Shown here one piece after another: positions 45,430 to 55,235 of a DNA stretch of 64,000 nt. The stretch covers positions 76,073,844 through 76,137,843 of the forward strand of contig OY744525.1 in NCBI GenBank assembly GCA_963556195.1, given 5' to 3'. Both the position numbers and the translations under genes were made by a program. This DNA comes from Sepiola atlantica. Taxonomy: Eukaryota; Mollusca; Cephalopoda; Sepiida; Sepiolidae. Below the pieces are notes generated by a model that was not told the origin of the DNA, did no database searches, and saw only the letters and a list, made by a program, of their open reading frames with translations. Numbering within the stretch: the stretch's first letter is position 1; every line of letters begins with the position of its first letter.

Positions 45430-45940
45430 TATTATATGTATTAGACATCAATTAATAAATATTCCACAAATTTCAGTTTCGTTTGAGTATTTAAAGGGTT
45501 TTAAGAGAGGGATATAATATAGGTTAAAAAACGAAACATTGTAAAATTCAAATATTTCAGAATTGCATTAAATCTGATCGATAGTCATTAGACACAAATT
45601 AAGCAAAATTCCCTGAATTTCAATTTCTTCTTAAGACCCCTTAAGCTTAGCCTAGAATTACTTTGAAGACGACTATGTTGTAGTTTGCAGAGAACTAGTA
45701 CCATGGTAACGTGTGCCACAGATGTGAAGGTCTTGGAAAGAAACTCTGTTCATGGAAATTTCGCCTGATGCTAAGGTACGGAAATTGGAATAAGGATTTT
45801 ATACATAAGGTTTAGCATCATTATATCTTGATTTTAATTTTCGTAAGGAGATATTAGAGTGGTGCAAAACTGTTTAGTTTGGGGTATTAATTCTACCTAT
45901 CCTGGGATGGCTATTTTTCTAGTATATATAGAAAAAATTC
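45430..45940 (+). repeat. Dispersed repeat R2, copy 2, with insert
   Basis: Same ordered phrases as 31,690-32,110. The 45,695-45,783 segment has no counterpart in copy 1 but matches 44,995-45,083. Sequence on either side then resumes R2 (GGAATAAGGATTTTA, ATCATTATATCTTGATTTT). Confidence 0.75.
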
Positions 45941-46164
45941 AGAAACGGTAAAGTTATTTGGTTTTAGTTTTTGGAAAAATTTTGTTTTCATCAATCTTAT
46001 ATTTAAAAAAAAAAAATAGTGACTCAAAAGAAATAAACAATTGTGCAATTAAAATCAAATATTTTATTAGTTTTGGAGAGTTAGAAAAAAGTGTTTTTAC
46101 AGACAACATTTTCATCAAAGGGCAGACAAACACTAATTATACATTAGGTGTTGATTTACTTCCT

Positions 46165-46470
46165 ATTCACTGAGGAAGATGTGGCGCAAGGCAGGAAGGT
46201 GAGGAGAAAAAGCCAGTGCCCTCAAAAGCTCTTTCTCACTCTAGAAAAATAGCCATGAACAGACATGTCTGCATTCTCCAGCAGGGGCGGCACATTTGAT
46301 TGGCAATAAGCACACCCCTCTTGAAAAATAGAAAGTAATGGCTGGAATGGTGCACCTTTTAGGACTCAGCCAGACCATACCTTACCCTAACAGAAGAGGG
46401 CCTGGAGCCATCATGACACCTCCTGGTTGGTCGGATTGAGTGTCAAGAACGGATCTTCGGCAAGTAATTG
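46165..46470 (-). mobile_element. SINE with non-U2 head (type I), copy 3
   Basis: In minus orientation the head reads GATCCGTTCTTGACACTCAA and GGTGTCATGATGGCTCCAGG, then AAGGTATGGTCTGGCTGAG, AAAAGGTGCACCATTCCAGC, TGCTTATTGCCAATCAAATG and a tail CCTTGCGCCACATCTTCCTC. It aligns best with the copy at 11,675. Body similarity to the U2-headed SINEs is weaker but in the same order, so it is an older relative. Confidence 0.5.
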
Positions 46471-46639
46471 CTGCAAGGAAAGCTAATATCCACCTACAGA
46501 GAAGGGGAGATAAATAGGCGTACAGCAAAGCGTGGGACGGGATAGAACTGGTTCAAGGCCGGGTGAAGATCTAATTTACAAAACACGCTGTTTTTGTCAT
46601 TTTGGCCTCGGGGTCTTCACAAATAATAATAAATAGAAA

Positions 46640-46790
46640 TATTGCTTGGATACTGCTGATGGCAAAATCGTTAATTTAATATTCAATTAAAATTGTCCGC
46701 AAATTTGATAAAAATGAAAAATCAGTAAATTAAAAAAATCCTTCTAATTAATCGATAGACTAACTTTCGTTAATAAACATTGAAATTATG
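46640..46790 (+). repeat. Dispersed repeat E, copy 1
   Basis: TACTGCTGATGGCAAAATCG, TTAATTTAATATTCAATTAA, AAATGAAAAATCAGTAAATT and TAATCGATAGACTAACTTT resemble 48,945-49,095 in order. Both start at a CTGCTGATG string. Confidence 0.55.
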
Positions 46791-46894
46791 AATGATCGAA
46801 AACAAAGAAATAAAGAACATTTTTTTCTTTATTCAAAATTTTAAAATTACCGAAGTTTAGCAGGATTTATGCTTGAGAGAAGTTGACGAGATAA

Positions 46895-47010
46895 CTCAAA
46901 GCAGATTTTGGTTTGGCTTGGTTTGGTTGTTTTGTTTTATGGCATATCAACTCTTTTCGGGTTATTTAATGCCGAATACGGTCATTTAGGTAAAAAAATT
47001 TATGCTTCAA
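46895..47010 (+). repeat. GGTTTGGTTGTTTTGTTTTATGG-type repeat
   Basis: TTGTTTTGTTTTATGGCATA, TCAACTCTTTTCGGGTTATT and TAATGCCGAATACGG. Part of it resembles 3,228-3,295. Similar GTTTTAC/ATGGC...GGGTTATTTAA strings are familiar from dispersed repeats in molluscs; that link is from memory and not tested. Confidence 0.35.
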
Positions 47011-47349
47011 GTTCTTTATATGTTCCAATATTTATTCATGGTGTTTCGTTTCATTGTTTTGTAGAGGAAAATTTTTGTTTTTGTTTTTGGCTTTGCAGAA
47101 AATGATTGAGTTTTGCAAAGGGAAAGGAAAAAACAAGAACATCAATGTTTGGTGCATTTTTGGTCAGTAAACCAGTATCTTCAGACAGCCTGATCTGGTA
47201 GCACCAGGGAGCAGATTTTGGGGTCCTGTTCGTTATTCCATTGAGTCTCTTCAGTTGTAAGCTAAAGTTAACACTGTCACACACCCGCCTTCAGCAGTGA
47301 TTTTAACTACTATTCAAATAAAAAACGTCATGTAATTCACTTAAATTGT

Positions 47350-48310
47350 AGAACTTTTGGTAAGAATCTAGAATAATGGCCCTCTCCACGCACATATTAA
47401 AAATGAAGATTGGTGCTCTCATGTTAAAAATGATAATTGATGAGTTTAATGAGTACGTTTCAACTCTTAGTAAATTTTATTTTTCCAGAACTAGTATATT
47501 TTAGGGTTTTTTTTTCGTATTGCCATCCAGGACTTAGGATTAGTGTTGAACTTAATGAAAAGTAAGTTTTCTTATTATTTTGTTTAAAAAAAAATCATAT
47601 ATTTCAATCCTTTATAAATTTATGTGGGTTTTTTTTTTTCAGGAAAAAAAATAGGCAATGGTCTAGGATGGCGTCCCCCAACATAATGCGATAAAAATTT
47701 GTGTATAGACTATAAAAATGGTTTTATGTTGTGGTGTTGTTAAATAATATTTAATGAGGAACCATTTCGAGTAAAAATCTACTTATTATTACCCATGTAA
47801 TCGGAAGAAAAACACATTTGAAATATGTATACAAGATTGGAGTCTGAACAGCTACAAAATAGACCGGAAGTATGGCCTAACGAAGGCCGTCATTGTCTGT
47901 TTTAGACGAAACATGTATTAAAACGTCTTCTTTTTCCCTATTACTATGTAATAATACATTGATTTTGACTCAAAATGGTTCCTCATTTAATATGATTTAA
48001 AAAAACAAACAACATAAAACCATTTTCATCACCTATACACAATTTTTTATCGCATTATGTTGGGGGACGCCATCCTAGACCATTGCCAAAAAACATGCCT
48101 TTTATTAACCCCATCACTAACCCTAAATCTAGAGTGGCAATACCAAATAAGTAAAATAAAATATACTACTTTTGGTAAAAAAAGAAAGAAAGTTTTCTTC
48201 AGTTAAAATACACTCTTTTAACTCCTAAATCGTCATTTTAAATCTTCGTTTTTAATGTGTGTGTGGGCAAGGGGGGGGGGGTATTATTCTAGATTTTAAC
48301 CAAACATTTT
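47350..48310. mobile_element. Large palindromic (foldback) element, about 950 bp
   Basis: Arms of about 450 bp. The inner 130 bp or so are near identical: GGCAATGGTCTAGGATGGCG, TCCCCCAACATAATGCGATA, AAATGAGGAACCATTT. Outward pairing weakens but continues: GTATTGCCA...TAGGGTTAGTG, CTAGTATATTTTA and TTTTGGT(A/T)A(A/G)AATCTAGAATAAT. A loop of about 60 bp is centred near 47,860 (CCGGAAGTATGGCCTAACGA). No ORF beyond chance. Probably a foldback or MULE-type MITE; the target duplication is unresolved. Confidence 0.75.
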
Positions 48311-48509
48311 CAATGTCACTTTTTGTTGGACTCAGGTTTCTGTACTTTTGATTGACTCTAGCAAGAACATAGGAAACTCAGTTTCCAGATGCAACATGAG
48401 TACTTCCCCAGCTATTAATAAAATAGTCTATATAGCAGAAGTCTAGCAAGATATTTAAAGGATGTACATTTTTAAAATTATAGTTTTAATGCGTTACCCA
48501 TGTTGTATT

Positions 48510-48958
48510 CTGGTGGCCTTGTAGGTGATCTTGTTGAAAGACTTTTGCACAGAACCCACATAGATCATGCCTTAGGATTGTCTGAACTGCATGAAATCAT
48601 CCTCTTTTGCTGTAACTATTCGTTATACCTACAAGATTTCAGATTTTTACCCCCGGCACCCAGAGGTTGCATATGAAGTCGGGAAAGGTCTGTCCCAGAA
48701 CACACAAAGGAATAGGCTTGCACATGCATAGAAGCAATGTTGTTATCCACGCTCCATGGATTTGTAGTTCGCGCCCAATACGTCCTTGCTTTGCACACAC
48801 AAAGACAGAGATGACCAGAGGATGATACGAAATGTTTGACTCCTGGATTTTTACCAGAGCCCTGTTAGTCGGGTAGCCCTAACACTACCACTGCCTCTAC
48901 CATAGTGAGGAAGGGTTGGACTTGAGGAGGGGGGTATCTGCTGCTGATGATTAAATAG
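48510..48958 (+). repeat. Dispersed repeat B, copy 2
   Basis: Aligns with 27,500-28,010: GCACAGAACCCACATAGATC, CTACAAGATTTCAGATTTTT, CACGCTCCATGGATTTGTAG, GACTCCTGGATTTTTACCAG, GCCTCTACCATAGTGAGGAA and CTGCTGCTGATGATTAA. Frames are not conserved between the copies. Confidence 0.65.
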
Positions 48959-49095
48959 TTAATTGAATTACCAATTAAAACTGGCCGTAAATCGAATAGA
49001 AAAGAAAAATCAATGAATTAAAAAAAAACATTCCTTGTAACTAATCAATAGCTAATGATCAACTTTAGTTAAATATTCAAATATTTAAAAATTAA
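48945..49095 (+). repeat. Dispersed repeat E, copy 2
   Basis: AATAGTTAATTGAATTACCA, AATTAAAACTGGCCGTAAAT, AAAAATCAATGAATTAAA, AACTAATCAATAGCTAATGA. Partner of 46,640-46,790. It begins exactly where repeat B ends. Confidence 0.55.
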
Positions 49096-49369
49096 GATAA
49101 CTCTGAAAAAAAAATGTAATTTAAAATTATCAATATTAGATTTAAAAAAAAAGAAACAAACAATATTTACTATATGTTGTTACTGTTATATTCTTGGTCA
49201 TTAAAGAACAACATAAGATTTGAAAAAATAACAAAACTTCTTTCTGTTTTTTTTTTTATCCAATATTAAAAATTTTAATTACATTTTTCAAAGTGATCCA
49301 AATTTTTTAATTATTCTATAAAAATTGTCAGAATGACATAAAAATGTTTATCAGACATTTTAGCCCCGT
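49096..49369. other. No recognised feature
   Basis: AT-rich, with homopolymer runs only. Confidence 0.5.
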
Positions 49370-49595
49370 TTACAGTGGAAATGGTTACAAACACAGACTG
49401 TGTGCTTAGAGTTCCGTGTTTAAGGTCTGTTGAGGATTCAAATTGATGTGACCTCTATGTTTGAACAACGGATAAGCGAACCTGAGTACTAAGAAAAAGT
49501 AATTTCACTAATACTCTTGGGAAAGGTATAAATCAATTATGCCATTGGAGAAATAGTAGGGTAGACTAGACTAGTTTATGAAATTACACATTCTC
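49370..49595 (+). mobile_element. Degenerate tRNA-like SINE, second copy
   Basis: GTTTACAGTGGAAATGGTTA ... GAGTTCCGTG and GAGGATTCAAATTGATGTGA include B-box-like strings. AATACTCTTGGGAAAGGTAT then AAATCAATTATGCC matches the tail of the element at 42,545. The tRNA fold is poor. Confidence 0.4.
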
Positions 49596-49639
49596 TATAG
49601 ATGAGAATACGAGTCCATAAGGTCTAGATACGTGTTTAA

Positions 49640-50120
49640 CTTCTCTCATCTTCCAGTATTTTATATCTCTACAAAGCTACCATTTGCCTATGCATGGAGT
49701 ATTGTTGCCACATCTGGGTTGGTGCACCAACCACTAGTCGCTCCCTCTTAGACAAGGTCCCAAAAAAGAGCATCTAATCTAATAAGTCCCACACTGTCTA
49801 TCAAGCACCAGCCCCTGTCTCATCTTCACAATGTTGTGTCCCTGTGTTGCACAAGTACTTCAATGGAATTTGCTCTGATAGAAAACTTGCTGCACTTGTG
49901 CCCCCTCAACATAAATTTCCCCTGACCAACCCGATAATATGCAAAATCACACCCCTTCACTGCAGAGATTCCCAGATGTCGGAAAGCTTTCTACTCTAAC
50001 AGCTTCTTTCCCCGAACTGTTTGCCTTTGGAATTCCCTCCCAGCTCCCTGTTTCTCCAACTTTTTATCAATAAGAAATCACTGATATCATCTGGTGTTAG
50101 AATTTCGTGTATATGTATAT
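49640..50120 (+). pseudogene. LINE family C, 3' end of ORF
   Basis: Reads MEYCCHIWVGAPTTSRSLL, LDKVPKKSI, then SSQCCVPVLHKYFNGICSD, PPQHKFPLT and, after a frame change, NSFFPRTVCLWNSLP. These are C-terminal motifs of a LINE RT protein (EYCCHIW; the closing PRTVCLWNSLP). The element runs into a (GTA)n tail at 50,120-50,150. A clade was not assigned. Confidence 0.7.
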
Positions 50121-50150
50121 GTAGTAGTAGTAGTAGTAGTAGTAGTAGTA
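50120..50150. repeat. (GTA)n microsatellite
   Basis: About 30 bp of GTA/TAG repeats, apparently the LINE C tail. Confidence 0.9.
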
Positions 50151-50169
50151 AATGCATGCCACTGATGAA

Positions 50170-50745
50170 AACAGGCGAAATATTAAGGAAAATCCCAGAG
50201 TGAAGTAACCAATGCACATAACCAGCGAACACGAACACCACAGGTAAGTTGAAATACAAATAAAACAAAAAATATAGAAAGAACAATACACGAGCCCAAG
50301 GGAACTGAAACTGACAGAAATCTCATAACTTAACATTCCTTATCTGCTCCCTCCTCCTCCCCTACACAAAATTGTGACACTAGGCTCGGTTGGTACCACA
50401 AAAAATGGTTGTGAAGGGTCGAGAGAAATGAGAGGAGGGAAAGCACCATCCAGACCTCCACTGGAAAAATGTGGAGAATACTGGAACCGTAGGGAGGCTA
50501 ATTGCCACTCAAATGCCAAAGAAGGCCCACGGTCGTTGTCAGCAAGAAATCAATGGTAAACGGCTGTTTTAATAAAGCAAAATGATTTACAATGGTGATT
50601 AAAAGAGGTGGGAAGCTCTGGAAATCTGAGGAGATTTGTTACCATTCAGACTCCAGTAACAACCACATGTTATTGCCAGTGGACAATCACTGATAATGAT
50701 TTTTGTGAAAACTCTTCTTAGTAAATAATAATAAAAAAGGCAAAC
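50170..50745 (+). repeat. R4-type LINE 3' tail module, copy 1
   Basis: CAGACCTCCACTGGAAAAAT, ATCAATGGTAAACGGCTGTT, AAAAGAGGTGGGAAGCTCTG, TCAGACTCCAGTAACAACCA and CAATCACTGATAATGATTTT align with 61,430-61,790 and 56,640-56,957. The A-rich lead-in (50,240-50,330) also resembles 61,325-61,415. Here the tail stands without its coding region. Confidence 0.75.
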
Positions 50746-51399
50746 ATTATCCTTTTACAAACCGTATATATTGATTGCATACCAATTCTATTCAAAGTGC
50801 TTTTGTATTTAATTATGTGAGAAAAACAGATAAGAATTACAATATTTGCAAGCTCTTTAGAGTTCAAAGACTAAGCATATATTTTCATAACTGCTAATCT
50901 TGGTGAAGCACACATAACTTGAGAAATTTGAGGATTGAGGATTGAACTCATTTTAATTCGATGGTCTTGTGAAACTTTCTAAATCAACTACTACTCTTCT
51001 GGGGAAGTGACCATAAATACTCTGAGGCTGTTGGAACTTGATGGCTAACCAGCTCATCTCTCAAAACCCCTGGAAATATATGACCTAAATCTGGAGAGGA
51101 GGCGGTCTGTTCCAGACAAGAAATTTATTTCTGAATGTCTATGAGTTGCCAGCAGGCATTTACCATTCCATCATGCCATTGCCAAAATCACAACAACAAC
51201 AACAAGAACAAGAAGCTGAGCTGCAGGAGAGATTGGGAAGAATAGCCACAGGGAAATGCTTGATGGCAATAATAACAAGTGGTGGCTCATGTCCACTAGG
51301 ACATTTACCTTTCTCCTTCTTTTATTCTGAATCACTGAATCAAGTTCTCTCTTTTTCTTTTCCTCTTCTTCTAGCTCTGTTGTCTCAGTAACAATAACA
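50746..51399. other. No recognised gene
   Basis: Mixed-composition DNA with a CAACAACAAC run near 51,190-51,205. The 81-codon frame at 51,146 is Gln/Glu-rich because of that run and is not recognised. Confidence 0.5.
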
Positions 51400-51704
51400 T
51401 CTTGGCCTTTTGGCTAAGATCAAAGTGTAGTATCTGTTCCGATGGATACTGCACGCCTGTCCTGTGCAGTTCTAGGAGGTCCACCCTCCCAGGCTTTGCC
51501 TCCCCTCTTTGGGTAGGAGTAAGTTTATTGCTTACTGTCTGAGGCGCCCCTACATGGGAATGCCGACGGGGCTGCCCAGGCAATTTTTAAATGGCCAGAG
51601 TGCTCACCTCTCGAGCGCTGGCTTTTCAAACCCCACTTTCTCGACCCGATCTTGTGGGAGTAAGATAAAACTGGCCTTGTGCCTAACTCCTGGGGAGGAG
51701 TAAA
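51400..51704 (+). mobile_element. U2 snRNA-headed SINE, tandem copy 1
   Basis: The head (51,400-51,439) is TCTTGGCCTTTTGGCTAAGA then TCAAAGTGTAGTATCTGTTC. The CCATAGACTGG stem domain is missing: GATACTGCAC joins straight to GCCTGTCCTGTGCAGTTCTA. The body hairpin at 51,499-51,517 has one mismatch (GGGTAGG). It has the AAATGGCCAGAGTGCTCACC segment seen at 23,962-24,297, then AACTGGCCTTGTGCCTAACT and GGAGGAGTAAA. AACATCT lies at both ends (51,396 and 51,708), a possible 7-bp target duplication. Confidence 0.85.
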
Positions 51705-51734
51705 TAAAACATCTTTTTCTCTTGGCTATTACAT

Positions 51735-52074
51735 TTGGCCTTTTGGCTAAGATCAAAGTGTAGTATCTGTTCCGATGGATACTGCACCCCATAGACTGGT
51801 ATTGTCTTGGCCTTCGGGGCTTGATTTACGCTGATCTATGGGTCTGTTCTATTCTGTTCAGTTCTAGGAGGTCCACCCTCCCAGGCTTCGCCTCCCCTCT
51901 TTGGGGAGGAGTAAGTTTATTGCTTACTGCCTGAGGCGCCCCTACCGGGGAATGCCGACGGGGCTGCCCAGGCAATTTTTAAACCCCACTTTCCCGATCC
52001 GACCGTGGATCACATCTTACTAGTGGGAGTAAGATAAAAACTGGCCTTGTGCCTAACTCCTGGAGAGGAGTAAA
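51735..52074 (+). mobile_element. U2 snRNA-headed SINE, tandem copy 2, full length
   Basis: Starts 30 bp after copy 1. The head (51,735-51,772) is TTGGCCTTTTGGCTAAGATC then AAAGTGTAGTATCTGTTC. The stem domain CCATAGACTGG / CTGATCTATGG spans 51,789-51,841 with a UUCG loop, and the perfect hairpin CCTCCCC/GGGGAGG is at 51,891-51,909. GACGGGGCTGCCCAGGC and the tail GGCCTTGTGCCTAACTCCTG, GAGAGGAGTAAA complete it. It lacks the GCCAGAGTGCTC segment of copy 1, so the two are separate insertions and not a simple duplication. Confidence 0.85.
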
Positions 52075-52192
52075 CCAATACATATGTGAAGAAAGTATGA
52101 ATTATACTGAAACGTCATATGAACTGAATAAAGACTATTTTACACGAGAAGCTTTTCCAGTCATTATTTTGATCATATATATATATGTATAT

Positions 52193-52273
52193 GATTTTAC
52201 AAAAGTTTAGATCTCATGGTACCAAAGATTTGGCAACTAAAACGGTAACATGATATCTAAACTTCTGTAAAAT
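52193..52273. repeat. Short inverted repeat (30-bp arms)
   Basis: GATTTTACAAAAGTTTAGAT/CTCATGGTACC and, reversed from the right, ATTTTACAGAAGTTTAGATA/TCATGTTACC, around a 20-bp loop. Possibly a minimal MITE or a remnant of one. Confidence 0.65.
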
Positions 52274-52354
52274 AATAAAAAACATATTACGCTCTTATAG
52301 AATAATTGAGCACTCTATAGGATTTCTTTCTACCCAACACAACCAACTATATAT

Positions 52355-52894
52355 ACGAGGTCTTTCTAGAATGTATCCGACCTTAAGCTAGAAAAAAATA
52401 TTTCAAATACCTGATGGGATTAGGACCCTAATCTCCTTCAAATAGGTGCTTGCACACACTTAGCCCACCTATCCACCCACTGTCGGAAACACCTCTGGAA
52501 GTCTTCTTTTGGAATAGTGTTTATCTCCGCCGTCATGTTCCACATTATCTCATTTTTGGCATTCTCTCAACAACAGCTGCACTCCAAGTAGTTTGAGATC
52601 TGCTAGAATGCTGGTCACTCTCTGCTGATGTGCAGCCATTTTTAAATCGGTTGAACCTCTCCTTAATTTGTGTTACACATCGCATTTTCTACAAACACCT
52701 GCTGAATCTAACGCGACGGCGGAGATGAACACCATGCAAAAAAAGACTTCCAGATGTGTTTCCGGCTGTGGATGGATCGGTGGGCTTAGTGTGTGCAAGC
52801 ACACGGAGCCTACTTTGAAGGGGATTAGGGTCCCAACCCCGTCACATATTTGAAATATTTTCCTAAGGTCGGATACGTTTTAGACAGGCCTCGT
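52355..52894 (-). pseudogene. Mariner-type transposon, internally deleted and inverted
   Basis: Both ends carry ACGAGG(T/C)CT and GTATCCGACCTTA, a Tc1/mariner-type terminus, at TA-rich flanks. On the minus strand the middle reads VFVENAMCNT, ERFNRFKNGCTSAES, an N-terminal helix-turn-helix segment. It jumps to TAEINTIPKEDFQRCFRQWV, DRWAKCVQA, the C-terminal part, in the left arm. The right arm holds the same C-terminal part on the plus strand (TAEMNTMQK, then FQMCFRLWMDRWA in a shifted frame). So the C-terminal coding end is present twice, in inverted orientation, and the catalytic core is gone. Not functional. Confidence 0.75.
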
Positions 52895-53259
52895 TAGTTT
52901 TTTTTGGTGTGCATCGACAAGTCGAGGTTTCTGTGTGTATGACCTCCTCTGAACTGCTATTTTATTCAATAAAGGAATAATACTAATAAAAAGATGAATA
53001 AAGTAATGGCTCTGAGAAGGTCATACAGTTCAAAACCTCAACTTGTCAATATAAGCCAAATAAAGCATATAGTTTCCATGACCGGGATATACATGTTGCT
53101 GGGGATCGCTTGTGAATTTGATATTCCCTGTAAACTTCCTCTTTAAGAGGAAGCCGGCATAGCCCACCTAGCGCTAATACAACACCAGATATTACCGGTT
53201 CGTTTGTTTTTTTTAAAACAATATATATATCTACTAACAGTGTTGTGAAGGAGGAAGAA
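52895..53259. other. No recognised feature
   Basis: AT-rich DNA; no gene. Confidence 0.5.
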
Positions 53260-54060
53260 GAAAGCAAACGATGGAAAAATAAAAAATAAAAATAAGGAAA
53301 AAAGACTGAGAAAGAAAGAGAAGGGGGAGCAGGAAAGAAAGTGGAAGATTAAAGAAGGAAATTAAAGAGAGTGAGAGTGTATGTGGGAGAGAGAGGTGGA
53401 ATAAACAAAAAAGTGGATGAACACGAAAGAGAGAAAGAGCAAGAATTTCAGGATAAATAAATAAAATAATATGGTAGATAAAATAAAAGAAAGAACTTTA
53501 TGATAAAGAACTAAGAAAGATAAAAAGAAAGATAAAAAAGTAAATTTGTATGAATCAACATGGTATAACTTTGTTGACCAGCTTGATTCTGTGGTTTGCA
53601 TTCTTGCAGGAGGGACCACATAATGGTTACCAACATTCCTAAGTGAAAGTGGTACTGTGGAATCGGCTGAATACGAACTTGGCACACCCATGTCGTTATC
53701 CACTTAACCACCGGTACCTCCCTAAAAGAAAGATGAAAGAAAGGAAAGAAAAAGTGAGATAAAGAAAGAGGATGAGTGAGATAAGAAAGACGGAAAGAAA
53801 AAGATGAACAGAAGAAAAGAAAATTTAGAGAAAGAAAGTGAGAAACAGAGAGAGAGAGGGAAAGAGAGAGAGAGGAGAGGGGGCATAATAGAGAGAAATA
53901 GAAAAAAAGCAAGTCAGAGAGAGATGACAAAATTGAAAGAGATAAAGAGAGAAAAAAAGAAGTGTATAAGTGAACGGGGAAGAGAAAAAGATAGAAAGGA
54001 GTTGAAAGAGAGAAAATGTAAGCGAGTTAGAAAGAAAAAAGAAAGACGTCCCTGTGCGTT
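53260..54060. repeat. Polypurine tract (A/G-rich plus strand)
   Basis: Dense GAAAGA, AGAGAGAG and AAGAAAG strings at 53,260-53,540 and 53,725-54,060, separated by about 180 bp of ordinary sequence. The open frames on both strands (up to 139 codons) are Lys/Glu/Arg or Ser/Leu/Phe low-complexity products. Confidence 0.8.
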
Positions 54061-54394
54061 GAAAGTCACGCCAGAAAGAAGAAGGGTCTCGTTTTTTATA
54101 TGTCACATGGGTAGAACGAGATTACCAACTCTCGCGCCCCAAAACGCCCTTCGTGTTAGTATAAAAAATATATATATCCAAGGGAGATCATTCTGGCCTA
54201 ACAGCATAATAGCGAAGTAAACCCTATATGAAAAAATAATTTTAAAATAAATAATTTTTCGATAATCGTGCCCGTAACATGGTAATTGACAATAATCTGC
54301 AATTATTTTCATTTAATTTTACTCGATCCTAAAATATGTTCCCTTCATTTCAAGGTCCCGCCTCTTTTTATCAAATCATCTTTAAAGTCAACAT

Positions 54395-55235
54395 GGGTAA
54401 AACCAAGGTAATGATCGCTGGTCCCAACTTCAGCTTTCTGAGGAAAACACCCGCATGCCATATGTCTGTTCAAGATGGGTCCACAAAAAGTGCAGTGGCA
54501 TAAAGGGCTCTCGCAGAGCAGATCCTCACTTTAAGTGTTTGCATTACGCCGGCGCGACAAGACAAAAGATGGTAGACCACTGACGGAGGTGGATACTGGT
54601 GACAACAAGCTTGAAGTAGTGACAGACTTTTGTTACTTCGAAGACATGCTGCCATACAGGTGAAGGCTGTGAACTCGCGGCAGCTACACATTGCAAGTCT
54701 GCTGGAAACAGTTTAGAGAGCTGCTACCAATCATAACAAACAAACCCCCTTTCAACAGCTCTGAGAGGTCGTGTATACTCCTCATGTGTCAGAAGTGTGC
54801 TAATGTATAGCTCTGAAACTTGGGCTGTCTCTGCTAGCACACTAAAGAAACTGCACTGTAATGACAAGGCAATGGTCAAATGGATCTGTTTGGTGAAGCC
54901 TGAACAAAGCATATCTTTTGGGTCTCTGCTCACACAAATTAACTTGAAAAGCCCCGCGGACATCATGCAGAAGAGCAAACTGCATTGGTTGGGGCACGTT
55001 CAGCACAGCAATGGCTGGAGTTCTAAAGTCCGACAGATGAATGTGCCAGCAGAGAAGACCACCACTGGCAGAGCCAAATTGTCTTGGGAGGACGTGGTCA
55101 AACGGAATAGGAGAGCCATGGATATGTATTCCGTTAAGCCTCACCAAAGACAAGAATGGAGAAGAAAACTTAGATTGAGACTATACTATCAGGACCAACC
55201 CTCATCAGAGGATTAATTGATTCAATAAATAAACT
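54395..55235 (+). pseudogene. LINE RT C-terminal end, related to family A
   Basis: After frameshifted upstream motifs (TKVMIAGP-like start near 54,400), the frame at 54,797-55,216 reads LMYSSETWAVSASTLKKLHC, MVKWICLVKPE, LHWLGHVQHSNGW, WEDVVKRNRRAM and ends PSSED-stop. MYxSETW, the WxGHV motif and the TGRAKLSWEDV pattern parallel MYGSEAW, YGHTKRM and KTWEELI in family A. A GGT/GAT triplet tail follows at 55,240. The C-terminal 139 codons are intact but the RT core is absent. Confidence 0.75.

Noticed and set aside
51400..51439. A functional U2 snRNA gene
   Set aside because: Only about 38 nt match U2. Stem II, the Sm site and the 3' stem-loops are absent and replaced by SINE body in every copy.
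53362..54220. Charged or Ser/Phe-rich ORFs of 113-139 codons
   Set aside because: Overlapping frames on both strands of an A/G-rich tract; no domain.
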